Origin: an uncultured Peptoniphilus sp.
GTDB taxonomy: Bacteria > Bacillota > Clostridia > Tissierellales > Peptoniphilaceae
Direction of reading: 5' to 3'
Length of the DNA stretch: 57,110 nt
Assembly (NCBI GenBank): GCA_902488455.1
Contig: CABTWG010000003.1
Coordinates: 1 to 57,110 of the forward strand
The position numbers and the translations under genes are program-made. Shown here in pieces: positions 45,045-53,765 of this stretch. The notes under the pieces are model-generated. The model made no database searches. It saw only the letters and a program-made list of their open reading frames with translations, and was not told where the DNA came from. The number at the start of each line of letters is the position of its first letter. Position 1 is the stretch's first letter.

Positions 45045-47384
45045 CTAATTGTTATTATTGTCTTCATTTTTATTTTTATTGTTTTTATCATTATTGATTA
45101 CTGATTCTTCTACTTTGTCGAAGTCTCTATCTGTGGTTAAAACTAACACTTCTTCTGTAACTATGGTCTTAGGTTTTATAGATTGACTAGTTACATAACC
45201 TTCTCCTTCGATTCTATACTTGATTCCAAGTTCAGAAAGTATCTTTGTGGCATCTTCTTTGCTCTTTCCTATTAATATAGGAACCATCTTCTCTGTGCTT
45301 TCGTTGACAGTTATATCCACTATACTTCCTTGAGGTACAGTTTCTCCAGCTGCAGGTTTTTGTGAAACTACTACTGAATTCTCTGTAATCTTTGATTTGT
45401 CAGATGAGAATTTGAGGTTTGAATTTACTATAATCTTACCAGCATCCATAACTAGCCTTCCAGTTACATCCGGCACCACTGTTTCTTCTTTGTTGTCAAC
45501 TTCTTCTATCTTTTCTGTCTTCGGAATTTTTAAATATTCCAAAGTTTCTTGCATTACTTCTTTCGCTACCGGTGCAGCTACAGTAGCTCCATAGAAGTTA
45601 CCAACTGGCTTTTCAACTACTACAAGCACTGTTATCACTGGATCTTTAATAGGTGCTAGCCCAATAAAAGAAGCATAGTATGCATCTTCATAACCACCAC
45701 TTGAGGAAGCTATATATGCCGTTCCTGTCTTGCCTCCAACTTTATATCCAGGCACAGCTGCATACTTTCCAGTTCCTTGTTCAACTACAAGTTTCATAAG
45801 TTCTCTCATAGTTTTAGAAGTTTCTTCAGAAATAACTCTTCTGTAAGTTGTCTTTTTAAATTTTTCTATAACATTTCCATCTTTATCTACAAGTTCTTTT
45901 ACTATTAGAGGTTTATTTAAGTATCCTCCGTTACCTATTGCAGAAACAGCATTTACAAGTTGAATAGGAGTTACTGCTATACCATGACCATAACTTATGG
46001 TTGAAATAGCAACTTTAGATATTTGGTCAGGCGAAGCTGGGATTGTGCCCTTAACTTCTCCCTTCAAATCTATTCCTGTTCTCTCTCCAAATCCAAAAGC
46101 TCTTATAAATTCAAGAAATTTCTCTGGTCCAAGTTCTCTACCTATCTTAACAAAAGAGATATTACAAGACTCTTCCATTGCTTCTGCTAAAGTTCTTGGA
46201 CCTCTATTATTAGATGTACAGGTTATTCTAACACCCTTCATATCGGTTAAGACTCCTGGACAAGTATATGTCTTCTGTAAATTTGTGGTATCTTCTTCCA
46301 ATGCGGAAGCTGCTGTTATAAGTTTAAAAGTAGAACCTGGTTCGAATTGGCTCTCTATGCTGGTATTTTTCCAGTTGTCGCTCCATGCCTGAATCAACTC
46401 GTCGTCTGTCATATTTTTAAAATCTTTTTCTTGTTTTTCGTTTACTGGAAGTCTTGGATAGTTTGGATCATAGTCGTCTTTATCTACCATAGCTAGGATT
46501 TCTCCTGTCTTGGTATTTTGTACGATGATTGTTACTCTTTCCGCCTCTGTTGTCTTTTTCGATTCTTCTGCAGCTTTATCAGCAAAGCCTTGTATATTTA
46601 CATCTATTGTACTTACAAGATCAAGGCCATCTTGTGGAGCGTACTGCATTTCATCTGTCATTGGAATTTGCTTTAACTGCTCGTCCTTAATCTTTATAGA
46701 TTTACCTTTTATCCCAACGAGTTCATCGTCAAACTGTCTTTCAAGTCCGTAGATACCGTAGTTTTCATTGTCAAGAAACCCAAGTACATGACTCATCGAT
46801 TTACCAAATGGATAGAATCTCTTTATATAATCATCAAAACTTACGCAATTATTCTTTTGTTCTCTAATTTCAAGAGCTATCTTTCTATCTACATCTTTTG
46901 CTAAGGTAACTCTCTTATTCTTACTTATCTTAACTAGGGTTTCTTTTTCATCAAGATTTAAAATATTTGAAAAATACCTAGCATCATCTTCTAGTCTCTT
47001 CTGTCTTATGGCAGCAAATTCATCCATTCTCTTTTTATAAGCTTCTTCAGACTCTTTTTTCCCTTTTTGCATGCCTTTATCTGGTTTTATATTGTTAGAG
47101 TCATAGTAAATTTTTGATTTGGACACATTTAACGCTAGAATCTTTTTATTTGCATCATATATAAGCCCTCTATTTGAATTTATAGCTTCCTTTTTAGTTA
47201 GCTGATTAAGGGCTTGTTTAGTCAAGTTTTCTGATTTAAAAATTTGTATATAAAATAACCTAAATATTAGTAATATAAAAAATAAAACCAGGAAGCTTAG
47301 TACAAAGAAAATTCTACGGTTAAAAACTGTCCGTATATCGCCTTTAAAACTGCTCCTGGTCGTCTTATTTTTCCTTTTTTTCAA
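45045..47384 (-). CDS. pbpB: Class B penicillin-binding protein (PBP2B/SpoVD type) with PASTA domains
   Basis: The septal transpeptidase. The 779-residue protein has one N-terminal membrane helix (about 25-48), a dimerisation domain, and the transpeptidase with STFK (351-354), SCN (406-408) and KTG (552-554). Two PASTA-like repeats follow (about 620-755), and the protein ends in an Asn/Lys-rich tail of about 20 residues. Position after ftsL is typical. It should pair with the FtsW-like polymerase of the same cluster. Confidence 0.94.
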   Translation of the reverse strand: MKKRKNKTTRSSFKGDIRTVFNRRIFFVLSFLVLFFILLIFRLFYIQIFKSENLTKQALNQLTKKEAINSNRGLIYDANKKILALNVSKSKIYYDSNNIKPDKGMQKGKKESEEAYKKRMDEFAAIRQKRLEDDARYFSNILNLDEKETLVKISKNKRVTLAKDVDRKIALEIREQKNNCVSFDDYIKRFYPFGKSMSHVLGFLDNENYGIYGLERQFDDELVGIKGKSIKIKDEQLKQIPMTDEMQYAPQDGLDLVSTIDVNIQGFADKAAEESKKTTEAERVTIIVQNTKTGEILAMVDKDDYDPNYPRLPVNEKQEKDFKNMTDDELIQAWSDNWKNTSIESQFEPGSTFKLITAASALEEDTTNLQKTYTCPGVLTDMKGVRITCTSNNRGPRTLAEAMEESCNISFVKIGRELGPEKFLEFIRAFGFGERTGIDLKGEVKGTIPASPDQISKVAISTISYGHGIAVTPIQLVNAVSAIGNGGYLNKPLIVKELVDKDGNVIEKFKKTTYRRVISEETSKTMRELMKLVVEQGTGKYAAVPGYKVGGKTGTAYIASSSGGYEDAYYASFIGLAPIKDPVITVLVVVEKPVGNFYGATVAAPVAKEVMQETLEYLKIPKTEKIEEVDNKEETVVPDVTGRLVMDAGKIIVNSNLKFSSDKSKITENSVVVSQKPAAGETVPQGSIVDITVNESTEKMVPILIGKSKEDATKILSELGIKYRIEGEGYVTSQSIKPKTIVTEEVLVLTTDRDFDKVEESVINNDKNNKNKNEDNNNN

Positions 47385-47393
47385 AAGTGCCTC

Positions 47394-47774
47394 CTAATTT
47401 CTAGTAAATGACTTCAAAACTGAAACAATAGGACTTAGAAATACATTGTTCTTTACATCGCTTTTTTGCTTATCATCTTTTACATCTATATAAACTATTT
47501 GATTATCTTCTGGATAAACCATTCCCAGTCTGTATTGTGCAACTTCCTTTAAGTTGTTGGAACTGATTATTCCTTGTAGTTCTCCTTCAAGTGACATCTT
47601 AGTTTCTTCTAAGTCTTTTATTTGTGAATGTTGAGCTATGATTTCATTGTCTAGTTTAGTTATTTGAGATCTTAAAATTGAAACAGTTCCAATTAATATT
47701 ATAACAATAGAAACTGTTAGTACAAGAGGGATATTTATTTTTCTTCTTATTGTTTTTCTTCTTTTCTTTTTCAT
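47394..47774 (-). CDS. ftsL: FtsL-like septum protein
   Basis: A 126-residue bitopic protein with a basic N-terminus (KKKRRKTIRRK), one membrane helix (about 14-34), then a coiled coil (about 35-75), the architecture of FtsL/DivIC. Sequence conservation is low in this family, so the call rests on size, topology and its place between rsmH and pbpB. Confidence 0.85.
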   Translation of the reverse strand: MKKKRRKTIRRKINIPLVLTVSIVIILIGTVSILRSQITKLDNEIIAQHSQIKDLEETKMSLEGELQGIISSNNLKEVAQYRLGMVYPEDNQIVYIDVKDDKQKSDVKNNVFLSPIVSVLKSFTRN

Positions 47775-47775
47775 T

Positions 47776-48720
47776 TCATACCTCTAGCTTCTCAGCAATT
47801 CTAAGTTTAGCTGAATGAGCACGATTATTTACACTTAATTCTTCTTTAGATGCAGTAATCGGCTTCCTAGTTATTATTTCTATCTCTCTTTTTTTGTCAC
47901 ATGTACATATAGGCACTTCTGGTGGACATATACAATCTAGGTAATAGTACTTAAATGTATCTTTTACTATCCTGTCTTCCAATGAGTGGAATGAAATTAC
48001 GCAGATCCTACCTCCTGGGTTTAGTGATTCAATCATATCCCCGAGACTCCTTCTAAGAACTCCAAGCTCGTCATTTGTTTCGATTCTCAAAGCTTGGAAT
48101 ATTCTCTTAGCTGGATGTGGTCCTCCACTTCTAGCTGCCTTTGGAATGGTAGCCTTTATTATGTCTACTAGCTCAAATGTTGTTTCGATGGTCTTAACAT
48201 CTCTAGCTTTAACGATGAATTCTGCAATTCTTTTGGACCATCTCTCTTCCCCATATTCATAGAACAATTTAGTAAGAGCTTCTTTTGAATATGTGTTCAC
48301 TATATCTTTTGCTGTGATGATGGTGGATTTATTCATTCTCATATCGAGTGGTGCGTCGTAATTATATGAAAATCCTCTGGAGCCTTCATCAAATTGATGG
48401 GAACTCACTCCCAAATCTAAAAGAATTCCATCTACCCTTGATATTCCAATCGAATTTAGATTTTCTTTGAAAAATTCAAAGTTATTGTTGAATAACTTGA
48501 AATTATCTCCGATTTCTTTTAGTCTCTTTTCTGATGAAGATAGTGCAAACTCGTCTTGGTCTATTCCAACTAAAAGACCAGTACCATTTAGCCTTTTTAA
48601 AATTTCACTGCTATGACCTGCACCGCCAATTGTACAGTCCATGTAAATGTGGTTTTCTCTTATATTTAAACCTTCTATGGTTTCATCAAAGAGTACTGGA
48701 ATATGTTCAAAACTTGTCAT
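47776..48720 (-). CDS. rsmH: 16S rRNA (cytosine(1402)-N4)-methyltransferase RsmH
   Basis: It methylates C1402 at the 30S decoding site. The 314-residue protein has HIPVLFDETIEGLNI, the SAM motif DCTIGGAGHSSEIL, GILLDLGVSSHQFDEGSRGFSY and ISFHSLEDRIVK. It overlaps mraZ by 4 bases. It is the second gene of the dcw cluster. Confidence 0.96.
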   Translation of the reverse strand: MTSFEHIPVLFDETIEGLNIRENHIYMDCTIGGAGHSSEILKRLNGTGLLVGIDQDEFALSSSEKRLKEIGDNFKLFNNNFEFFKENLNSIGISRVDGILLDLGVSSHQFDEGSRGFSYNYDAPLDMRMNKSTIITAKDIVNTYSKEALTKLFYEYGEERWSKRIAEFIVKARDVKTIETTFELVDIIKATIPKAARSGGPHPAKRIFQALRIETNDELGVLRRSLGDMIESLNPGGRICVISFHSLEDRIVKDTFKYYYLDCICPPEVPICTCDKKREIEIITRKPITASKEELSVNNRAHSAKLRIAEKLEV

Positions 48721-49148
48721 AGCATCTCACCACCTAAGGTCATCACATTGTCCTCGTAGCTAGATTCTAAGTCCTCATCCATTTCTTGCCATTTTTCTAG
48801 TGACCAGATTTCTGCTCTCACGTCTAGCCCTACGATTATTCCGTCTTTTATAAGTCCAGAATGATCACGAAGGCTCTGAGGAATTAACACTCTTCCTTGT
48901 TTGTCAAGATTTGTTAGGACAGCCTTGGAGTAGAAGGACCTTTGGAAAGCACGTGCCTCTTTGCTGCTTAGAGGAAGGGATCTAACCTTCTTGGAGATGA
49001 CTTCCCATTCTGATTTTGGGTACACAAAAATGCAGCCATCAAGCCCTTTTGTCATTACAAAAGAGTCTTCGAGGTCGCTTCTAAGTTTAGATGGAATTAT
49101 AATTCTGCCTCTGTCATCCAAAGTTAGATTGTATTCCCCAATCAACAT
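48717..49148 (-). CDS. mraZ: Transcriptional regulator MraZ
   Basis: An AbrB-like DNA-binding protein that regulates the dcw cluster through repeats upstream of its own gene. The 143-residue protein has two SpoVT/AbrB-type repeats: DDRGRIIIPSKLR and LDKQGRVLIPQSLRDH. It heads the cluster. Direct TAATGG repeats in its leader are candidate binding sites. Confidence 0.95.
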   Translation of the reverse strand: MLIGEYNLTLDDRGRIIIPSKLRSDLEDSFVMTKGLDGCIFVYPKSEWEVISKKVRSLPLSSKEARAFQRSFYSKAVLTNLDKQGRVLIPQSLRDHSGLIKDGIIVGLDVRAEIWSLEKWQEMDEDLESSYEDNVMTLGGEML

Positions 49149-49155
49149 ACATATT

Positions 49156-49195
49156 CCTCCATTAAGTGTGAATTCACTCCATTACTCTCCCATTA
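49156..49195 (-). promoter_or_regulatory. Candidate MraZ boxes in the mraZ leader
   Basis: Three TAATGG copies on the minus strand, TAATGGGAG (95), TAATGGAGT (84) and TAATGGAGG (64; offsets within 49100), are spaced 11 and 20 bases apart, that is one and two helical turns. MraZ is known to bind TGGG/GTGG-type direct repeats. The last copy includes the mraZ ribosome-binding site. Upstream, TTGGAA and TATAGT 16 bases apart could be the promoter. Confidence 0.55.
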
Positions 49196-49360
49196 ACTAT
49201 ATTTTACAACACATCTGTTCCAAATACTAGTCTTTTTAACAAGTTTATGTGATAAATTTCAAATTTTTTTCAAATAATATTTAATTTTTAAAAATTTTAA
49301 AATATTTTTTATTTTTTTCTAAAAAATGTGCGTTCTTCTTGAGAAATGATAAAAATGGAT

Positions 49361-49390
49361 AAAAAAAATAGGAAGTGTTTTGCTTCCTAT
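49361..49390 (-). terminator. Intrinsic terminator after the secreted nuclease gene
   Basis: On the minus strand ATAGGAAG and CTTCCTAT form an 8-bp stem followed by seven U residues. The rest of the gap (about 49200-49360) is very AT-rich, with no other feature seen. Confidence 0.88.
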
Positions 49391-49415
49391 CAAAAATTAT
49401 TTATTTAATTTTATT

Positions 49416-50606
49416 TTATTTTTTTGCTCTTACATACCCTGCCTTTATAGCTTCTTCTTCTGTATCGAAAAATACAGCGTTTTTAAGATATACTTTTTTA
49501 TAATCTCTTCCGTAAGGCATGTGATATTTCATGCTATTCTTATTTCCTATTATTCTTCCATTGGCATATTTATATGCGAGTTCTTTTGAATTATTCTTCT
49601 TGGGTGTATTCTTTAGAATATTATTATTCTCTTCTTCTTTTTTATCTTCTTCTGTTAAAGCTTCTGCTTGTGGATCTTCTTTTGGTGCTTCTGTTAGCTC
49701 ATTGCCCACACTAATTGGAACTCCATAAAGACCAAAATTATTATTTCTTGCATAGGCTTCAAAAGTTTTAAATATTTCTACATATTTAATATCTGGTGGA
49801 AACTGTGCAACCACTGCGTATCCATCTCTTAATAAATATGAATTAAACATAAAGCTTGCTATCTCTTCTTCCGTTGGATTATCTGTTCCAGGCTTTACAA
49901 GCCAGACATATCTTAGAAGCCTTCCGTACTTATCGGTTTCGCTTACATCCTTTTCTAAATAAATAGTTCTTCCTTCAAGCCACTTTGTGGTGAATTTGGA
50001 AGCTTCTGCTCCATAATACTCCACTTGCTTCTGAGGATGTTTTGTCTCTGGTGAATCCACAAGTATAAATCTTAATTTTTCTACTCCTTTCCCTCTATCT
50101 ATTTCGATGGTATCTCCGTCAATCACACTTGTTACTTTTGAGGCTTCAAATGTGCATGTGGATCTAGCTTGATCTTGATAACCTTCTCCAATAACTACTA
50201 CTCGATTTGTATTATCCCAAATAATATTTTGTGTAAAAGCTTCAGCTATTACTCTTATTGGAACCATAGTTCTATTATTTATAATCTTTGCTCCTACATC
50301 AGATGGTATTTCTATCTCATTATCTGTATATGTATTTCTTCCAATAGTAAATTTAATATTTTTGGACTCATTAGAAATTATTACGGTTTTGGTACTCTCT
50401 TCCCAATCCACCTTATATCCCAATTTTTCTGAAATGATTCTAACTGGAACTAGTGTCCTTCCATCTTCAATTACTGGATCAGCATCAGAATCAACAAAAT
50501 ATCCATTTACAAATATTCTTGGTGTGCCAACACTTGCACTTACTGGAACAAGTAACAGCAACAAGAAAATAAATAACTTAAAATGCTTTTTAATCTTATC
50601 AATCAT
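49416..50606 (-). CDS. Secreted thermonuclease with copper-amine-oxidase-N-like stalk domain
   Basis: A 396-residue exported protein: signal peptide (about 1-25), a copper-amine-oxidase N-terminal-like domain (about 28-140, with the repeated RTLVPVRII and RTMVPIRVI signatures), and a staphylococcal-nuclease domain (about 155-300). The catalytic set is intact: D163 in VIDGDT, R179, D184 and E187 in RFILVDSPET, and R229 in KYGRLLRY. A low-complexity Glu/Lys/Asn linker leads to a C-terminal GNKNSMKYHMPYGRDY module like those ending other secreted nucleases, but without its usual cysteine. It likely degrades extracellular DNA/RNA. It is last in a four-gene run. Confidence 0.88.
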   Translation of the reverse strand: MIDKIKKHFKLFIFLLLLLVPVSASVGTPRIFVNGYFVDSDADPVIEDGRTLVPVRIISEKLGYKVDWEESTKTVIISNESKNIKFTIGRNTYTDNEIEIPSDVGAKIINNRTMVPIRVIAEAFTQNIIWDNTNRVVVIGEGYQDQARSTCTFEASKVTSVIDGDTIEIDRGKGVEKLRFILVDSPETKHPQKQVEYYGAEASKFTTKWLEGRTIYLEKDVSETDKYGRLLRYVWLVKPGTDNPTEEEIASFMFNSYLLRDGYAVVAQFPPDIKYVEIFKTFEAYARNNNFGLYGVPISVGNELTEAPKEDPQAEALTEEDKKEEENNNILKNTPKKNNSKELAYKYANGRIIGNKNSMKYHMPYGRDYKKVYLKNAVFFDTEEEAIKAGYVRAKK

Positions 50607-50633
50607 TTTTTGTCTCCTAATTTTTTAATCATT

Positions 50634-51035
50634 TCATCCTTCGTAAAGATATATCTCAATATCAATCTTAAGCCATGAATCTAATTTTTCCTTCTTTTTA
50701 ATAATACCATATAGATTTTTCCCAGCATCCATAAGTCTTGAGAACACAGGATTGTCCTTCTTCGGCACATATCCGATCTTATCTCCATTTAGAGTTTCTA
50801 TTCGTATTGCATTTTCGTCGTATGGATTGTTTGGCTCCCTATAGAAAACCAGTTTATCTTCTATATTTAACATAGGCTCGAGCAGCTCAATATTTTCTAT
50901 ATAGCTTGTTCCTGCCACATAGGTTTCAAATAGAAATATATCTACCGCAAATGGTTTAGGTAAATCTTTAAAGTTTGCAGAGTGGAGAAATTCTAGTAGT
51001 CCTCCATCATCCTTTTTAACAATATCTGACATCAT
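50634..51035 (-). CDS. HIRAN-domain protein
   Basis: A 133-residue protein whose C-terminal two thirds match a HIRAN domain: VAGTSYIENIELLEPMLN, LVFYREPNNPYDENAIRIE and GDKIGYVPKKDNPVFSRLMDAG. HIRAN domains bind 3' DNA ends in HLTF-type enzymes. The standalone bacterial role is unknown. Its start (ATGATG, either may serve) overlaps the J-domain gene by 4 bases, which argues for a linked function. Confidence 0.82.
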   Translation of the reverse strand: MMSDIVKKDDGGLLEFLHSANFKDLPKPFAVDIFLFETYVAGTSYIENIELLEPMLNIEDKLVFYREPNNPYDENAIRIETLNGDKIGYVPKKDNPVFSRLMDAGKNLYGIIKKKEKLDSWLKIDIEIYLYEG

Positions 51036-51832
51036 TTCACCAACATTTCTTTAATTTGGGCTTTTAAAATAGTTATGGCTTCGTCATATCCTGCTGAAAT
51101 TTCTTCGAGTTCCTTAATTCTTACCTTCTTTTTCTCTTCGTCATCTAAATAATACTTAAAAATATATGGTGGAGTGGTTTTTATATGTTCTACTCCCATC
51201 TTTATTTCTTCTACAATCTTTTCCAAGTTTGATTTCTCTTTTACAAGCTTGTCCAACGTAGACTCACTAGAATCAAGACTTTCGCTTGCCCCTACCAAAT
51301 TATAGAGGATTTTAATGGTGATGATATCTCCTACTTCGTAGGCATCCACCACTTGATAAAACATTTCTAGCTGTTCTTCTGTTAAATCTGGATGTAGGTC
51401 AGGATGAAGTTTCTTTACCAGCTCTTTGTACATTCTTTTCAAATCTTTAGTTTCTTCTTCGGATAGACTCTCAATCTTGGATCTATCGATAGCTTCTGTT
51501 ATATCTCTTATCTTTTCATTTAATTTATTTATATAGTCTTCGAACTCACTGTCAAGTTGTTGCTCTATCTCTTCTATGTCCACCTCTTCTCCACGGTTTT
51601 CCCGAGCTTGGATAAGTTCTTTCTTTCTTCTGAGGCGAGCATATTCACAGTATTTTTCATAGACTTTGTACTCGATATATCCAATTTCTAGCATGTAGTC
51701 CATCTTTATATTTTTACAAATATTAAATTTTAGTTCATCCCTTTCAGTTACCAAGTCCAAAAGTTCTTGTTTAAGTCTTTCTACATCTTCTCTAAGTTTC
51801 TTGGCTTGTGGAAATTCTATAATTCCGTTCAT
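51032..51832 (-). CDS. Coiled-coil protein with a J-domain-like segment
   Basis: A 266-residue, highly charged protein with coiled coil at both ends (about 8-40 and 195-260) and a central J-domain-like stretch (about 122-170): LKRMYKELVKKLHPDLHPDLTEEQLEMFYQ, with HPD at 143-145 and a second HPD at 147-149. J-domains stimulate DnaK ATPase. No Gly/Phe or zinc region is present, so it is not a general DnaJ. It is coupled to the HIRAN gene by a 4-base overlap. Confidence 0.8.
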   Translation of the reverse strand: MNGIIEFPQAKKLREDVERLKQELLDLVTERDELKFNICKNIKMDYMLEIGYIEYKVYEKYCEYARLRRKKELIQARENRGEEVDIEEIEQQLDSEFEDYINKLNEKIRDITEAIDRSKIESLSEEETKDLKRMYKELVKKLHPDLHPDLTEEQLEMFYQVVDAYEVGDIITIKILYNLVGASESLDSSESTLDKLVKEKSNLEKIVEEIKMGVEHIKTTPPYIFKYYLDDEEKKKVRIKELEEISAGYDEAITILKAQIKEMLVK

Positions 51833-51858
51833 TTGCTCTCCTCTTACCTAAGCTTAAT

Positions 51859-51881
51859 AAAAAGTAAGCCCAGAGGCTTAC
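51859..51881 (-). terminator. Terminator after the lipoprotein gene
   Basis: On the minus strand GTAAGCC and GGCTTAC pair around a short loop, followed by TTTTTATT. The J-domain gene begins about 30 bases further on, behind AGAGGAG, leaving no clear space for a promoter. Confidence 0.75.
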
Positions 51882-51895
51882 CTTTAATAATTTAT

Positions 51896-52306
51896 TTAAT
51901 ATCCTTGATCTTCAATATTCCATTCACTATCTTTATCTGCCCTAACCAAGGTCCAGCTGTAATCCTTGTATTCTCCCTGTGACAATACAGGATTTTCACC
52001 AGTTATGTTAAAGTCTGTAAATATTACAATTACATTATTAGGATCTATATCTGTGTCTTTGCCTTTACCATATTCCATAAATGATTTGATTGCTTCTTCA
52101 GATTTAGATTCTTCGTAACGAACTCTCTTTAACTCTGAGCCTGGAAAAGAGAAATTATCCTTCACTACTTTGATTGCAGACTCTATTTCTTCTTCGTTAA
52201 ACTTAGTTGGTTTAGCGCTTGCGCTTTTATCATTACCACTTTCTTTACATGCTGTAAGTGATAAAAACATTAAAAGAGCAAGTAATATACTAATACTACG
52301 TTTCAT
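51896..52306 (-). CDS. Small lipoprotein of unknown function
   Basis: A 136-residue protein with a lipoprotein signal: MKRSISILLALLMFLSLTAC, where LTAC is the lipobox and C20 would be lipidated. The mature part has an acidic, mixed alpha/beta look: FNEEEIESAIKVVKDNF, then VIVIFTDFNI and YKDYSWTLVRADKDSEW. I do not recognise the domain with confidence. The ATG at 52306 is chosen because GGAGG lies just upstream. An earlier in-frame start would bury the signal peptide. Confidence 0.82.
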   Translation of the reverse strand: MKRSISILLALLMFLSLTACKESGNDKSASAKPTKFNEEEIESAIKVVKDNFSFPGSELKRVRYEESKSEEAIKSFMEYGKGKDTDIDPNNVIVIFTDFNITGENPVLSQGEYKDYSWTLVRADKDSEWNIEDQGY

Positions 52307-52408
52307 AATACTGCCTCCTTTGTTTATAAAATACCCAGGCAAAAATATTTTAAACTTCTAACGTGTAAAATTATCCATTTGCTCCCATTTTCAAGAAAAA
52401 TAAACTGT

Positions 52409-52414
52409 GATAAT
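52409..52414 (+). promoter_or_regulatory. Possible -10 of the MATE gene
   Basis: GATAAT with TG one base upstream (extended -10) lies about 20 bases before the ATG of the MATE gene. No good -35 is seen. The gap is shared with the divergent lipoprotein gene. Confidence 0.35.
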
Positions 52415-52432
52415 ATATATTAAGGTGTTAAT

Positions 52433-53734
52433 ATGAAAAGATATTTAAAATTTATTATTCCATCTGTGCTATCCATGTGGGTGTTTGCCCTTTATAGCAT
52501 GGTCGATGGATTTTTCGTTTCAAATTATGTAGGCGAGGTTGAATTCTCAGCTGTGAATATTTCCATGCCTATCATAACATTGTTCTTTGCCACTGGAATT
52601 CTGTTTAGTATAGGAACTCAAGCAAAGGTCGGGATGAATCTCGGAAAAGGAGATTTTAATCTTGCAAATAAAATATTTTCAACTTCCATTGTAAGTCTTA
52701 TTTTTATAGGAATTTTATTCTCTGGAGTTATTTATATCTTCATAGATAAGATAATCTACGTTCTCGGAGCAAACGATGCAACTGCAGAATTCGTAAGGGA
52801 ATACTTAAAAGCAATCGTCCCATTTGGAATGTTTTTTATGCTTACATATCAATTGGAAGTCTTAGTTAAAGTTGATGGAGCTCCACATATATCTGCTTTT
52901 TCAGTTTTCATCGCCGCCATTTCAAATATTGTCTTAGACTACTTATTAATAGTCGAGTTTCACATGGGCATCTTTGGAGCTGCACTTGCTACAGGAATTG
53001 CACAGGCAATAAGCTCATTTTCATTTATTCTGTACTTTTCAAGAAAGACTGGAAGGCTTAGGTTTGTTAAAAATTTTGATTTTTCTATTTTAAAATCAAC
53101 CCTGCCTCTTGGTATAGGTGATGCAATCTCAGAGGTCGCCATAGGTTTTACAGTTTTTCTATTCAATAGAAATCTATTCGAAGTCTATGGAGAAAATGCG
53201 GTCATCGCATACACAGTTATCTCCTATGTGTCAGTACTTGTAACAGTCACTATGACCGGGGTTGCTCAAGGACTTGCTCCTATATTTTCATTTGATTACG
53301 GCAAGAGAGATTACAAAAAGATTCGTAAGTTCGTTGAGCGCGGAGTGGTCACCATTATTCTAATCAGCGTAGTATTTATATTTGTAGCCCACAGATTTGC
53401 AGAACCTATCGTCAATATTTTCTTAGACGAAGGCACTGATATTCTCCATGAAACCTCCGTAGCTCTAGCTAGATATTCATGGGCATATCCTCTTATTGGA
53501 TTAAATGGTCTTATGATTACATTCTTTGCAAGTCTTGGTCGTGGAAGAATCGCAACGACTCTTTCAGTACTTAGAACTCCAATCGTAGTAAGCCTCGTTA
53601 TGTTTATATGTAGAGCGTTAATGCCTGATTACTTCTTGTGGTATGTCCTCGCATTTGCGGAAGGACTCGTATTTCCACTTGGCATCTACTTTGTAAATAA
53701 ATATATAATCAAACCAATTAAATACCAAGTATAA
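52433..53734 (+). CDS. MATE family efflux transporter
   Basis: A 433-residue membrane protein with about twelve helices in two homologous halves. The MATE fold is suggested by YSMVDGFFVSNYVGEVEFSAVNISMPI at the start and by NRNLFEVYGENAVIAYTVISY in the second half. Such proteins exchange Na+ or H+ for cationic drugs. Substrate cannot be predicted. Start ATG with AAGGTG. It stands alone on the plus strand. Confidence 0.9.
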   Translation: MKRYLKFIIPSVLSMWVFALYSMVDGFFVSNYVGEVEFSAVNISMPIITLFFATGILFSIGTQAKVGMNLGKGDFNLANKIFSTSIVSLIFIGILFSGVIYIFIDKIIYVLGANDATAEFVREYLKAIVPFGMFFMLTYQLEVLVKVDGAPHISAFSVFIAAISNIVLDYLLIVEFHMGIFGAALATGIAQAISSFSFILYFSRKTGRLRFVKNFDFSILKSTLPLGIGDAISEVAIGFTVFLFNRNLFEVYGENAVIAYTVISYVSVLVTVTMTGVAQGLAPIFSFDYGKRDYKKIRKFVERGVVTIILISVVFIFVAHRFAEPIVNIFLDEGTDILHETSVALARYSWAYPLIGLNGLMITFFASLGRGRIATTLSVLRTPIVVSLVMFICRALMPDYFLWYVLAFAEGLVFPLGIYFVNKYIIKPIKYQV

Positions 53735-53765
53735 AAAATCCTGTGTCATTTGGCACAGGATTTAT
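53731..53765. terminator. Terminator between the MATE gene and the glycosylase gene
   Basis: AAATCCTGTG and CACAGGATTT form a 10-bp stem (53736-53763). On the minus strand six U residues follow, so it clearly ends the glycosylase unit. On the plus strand the tail is TTTATAAAT, a weaker stop for MATE. Confidence 0.8.
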
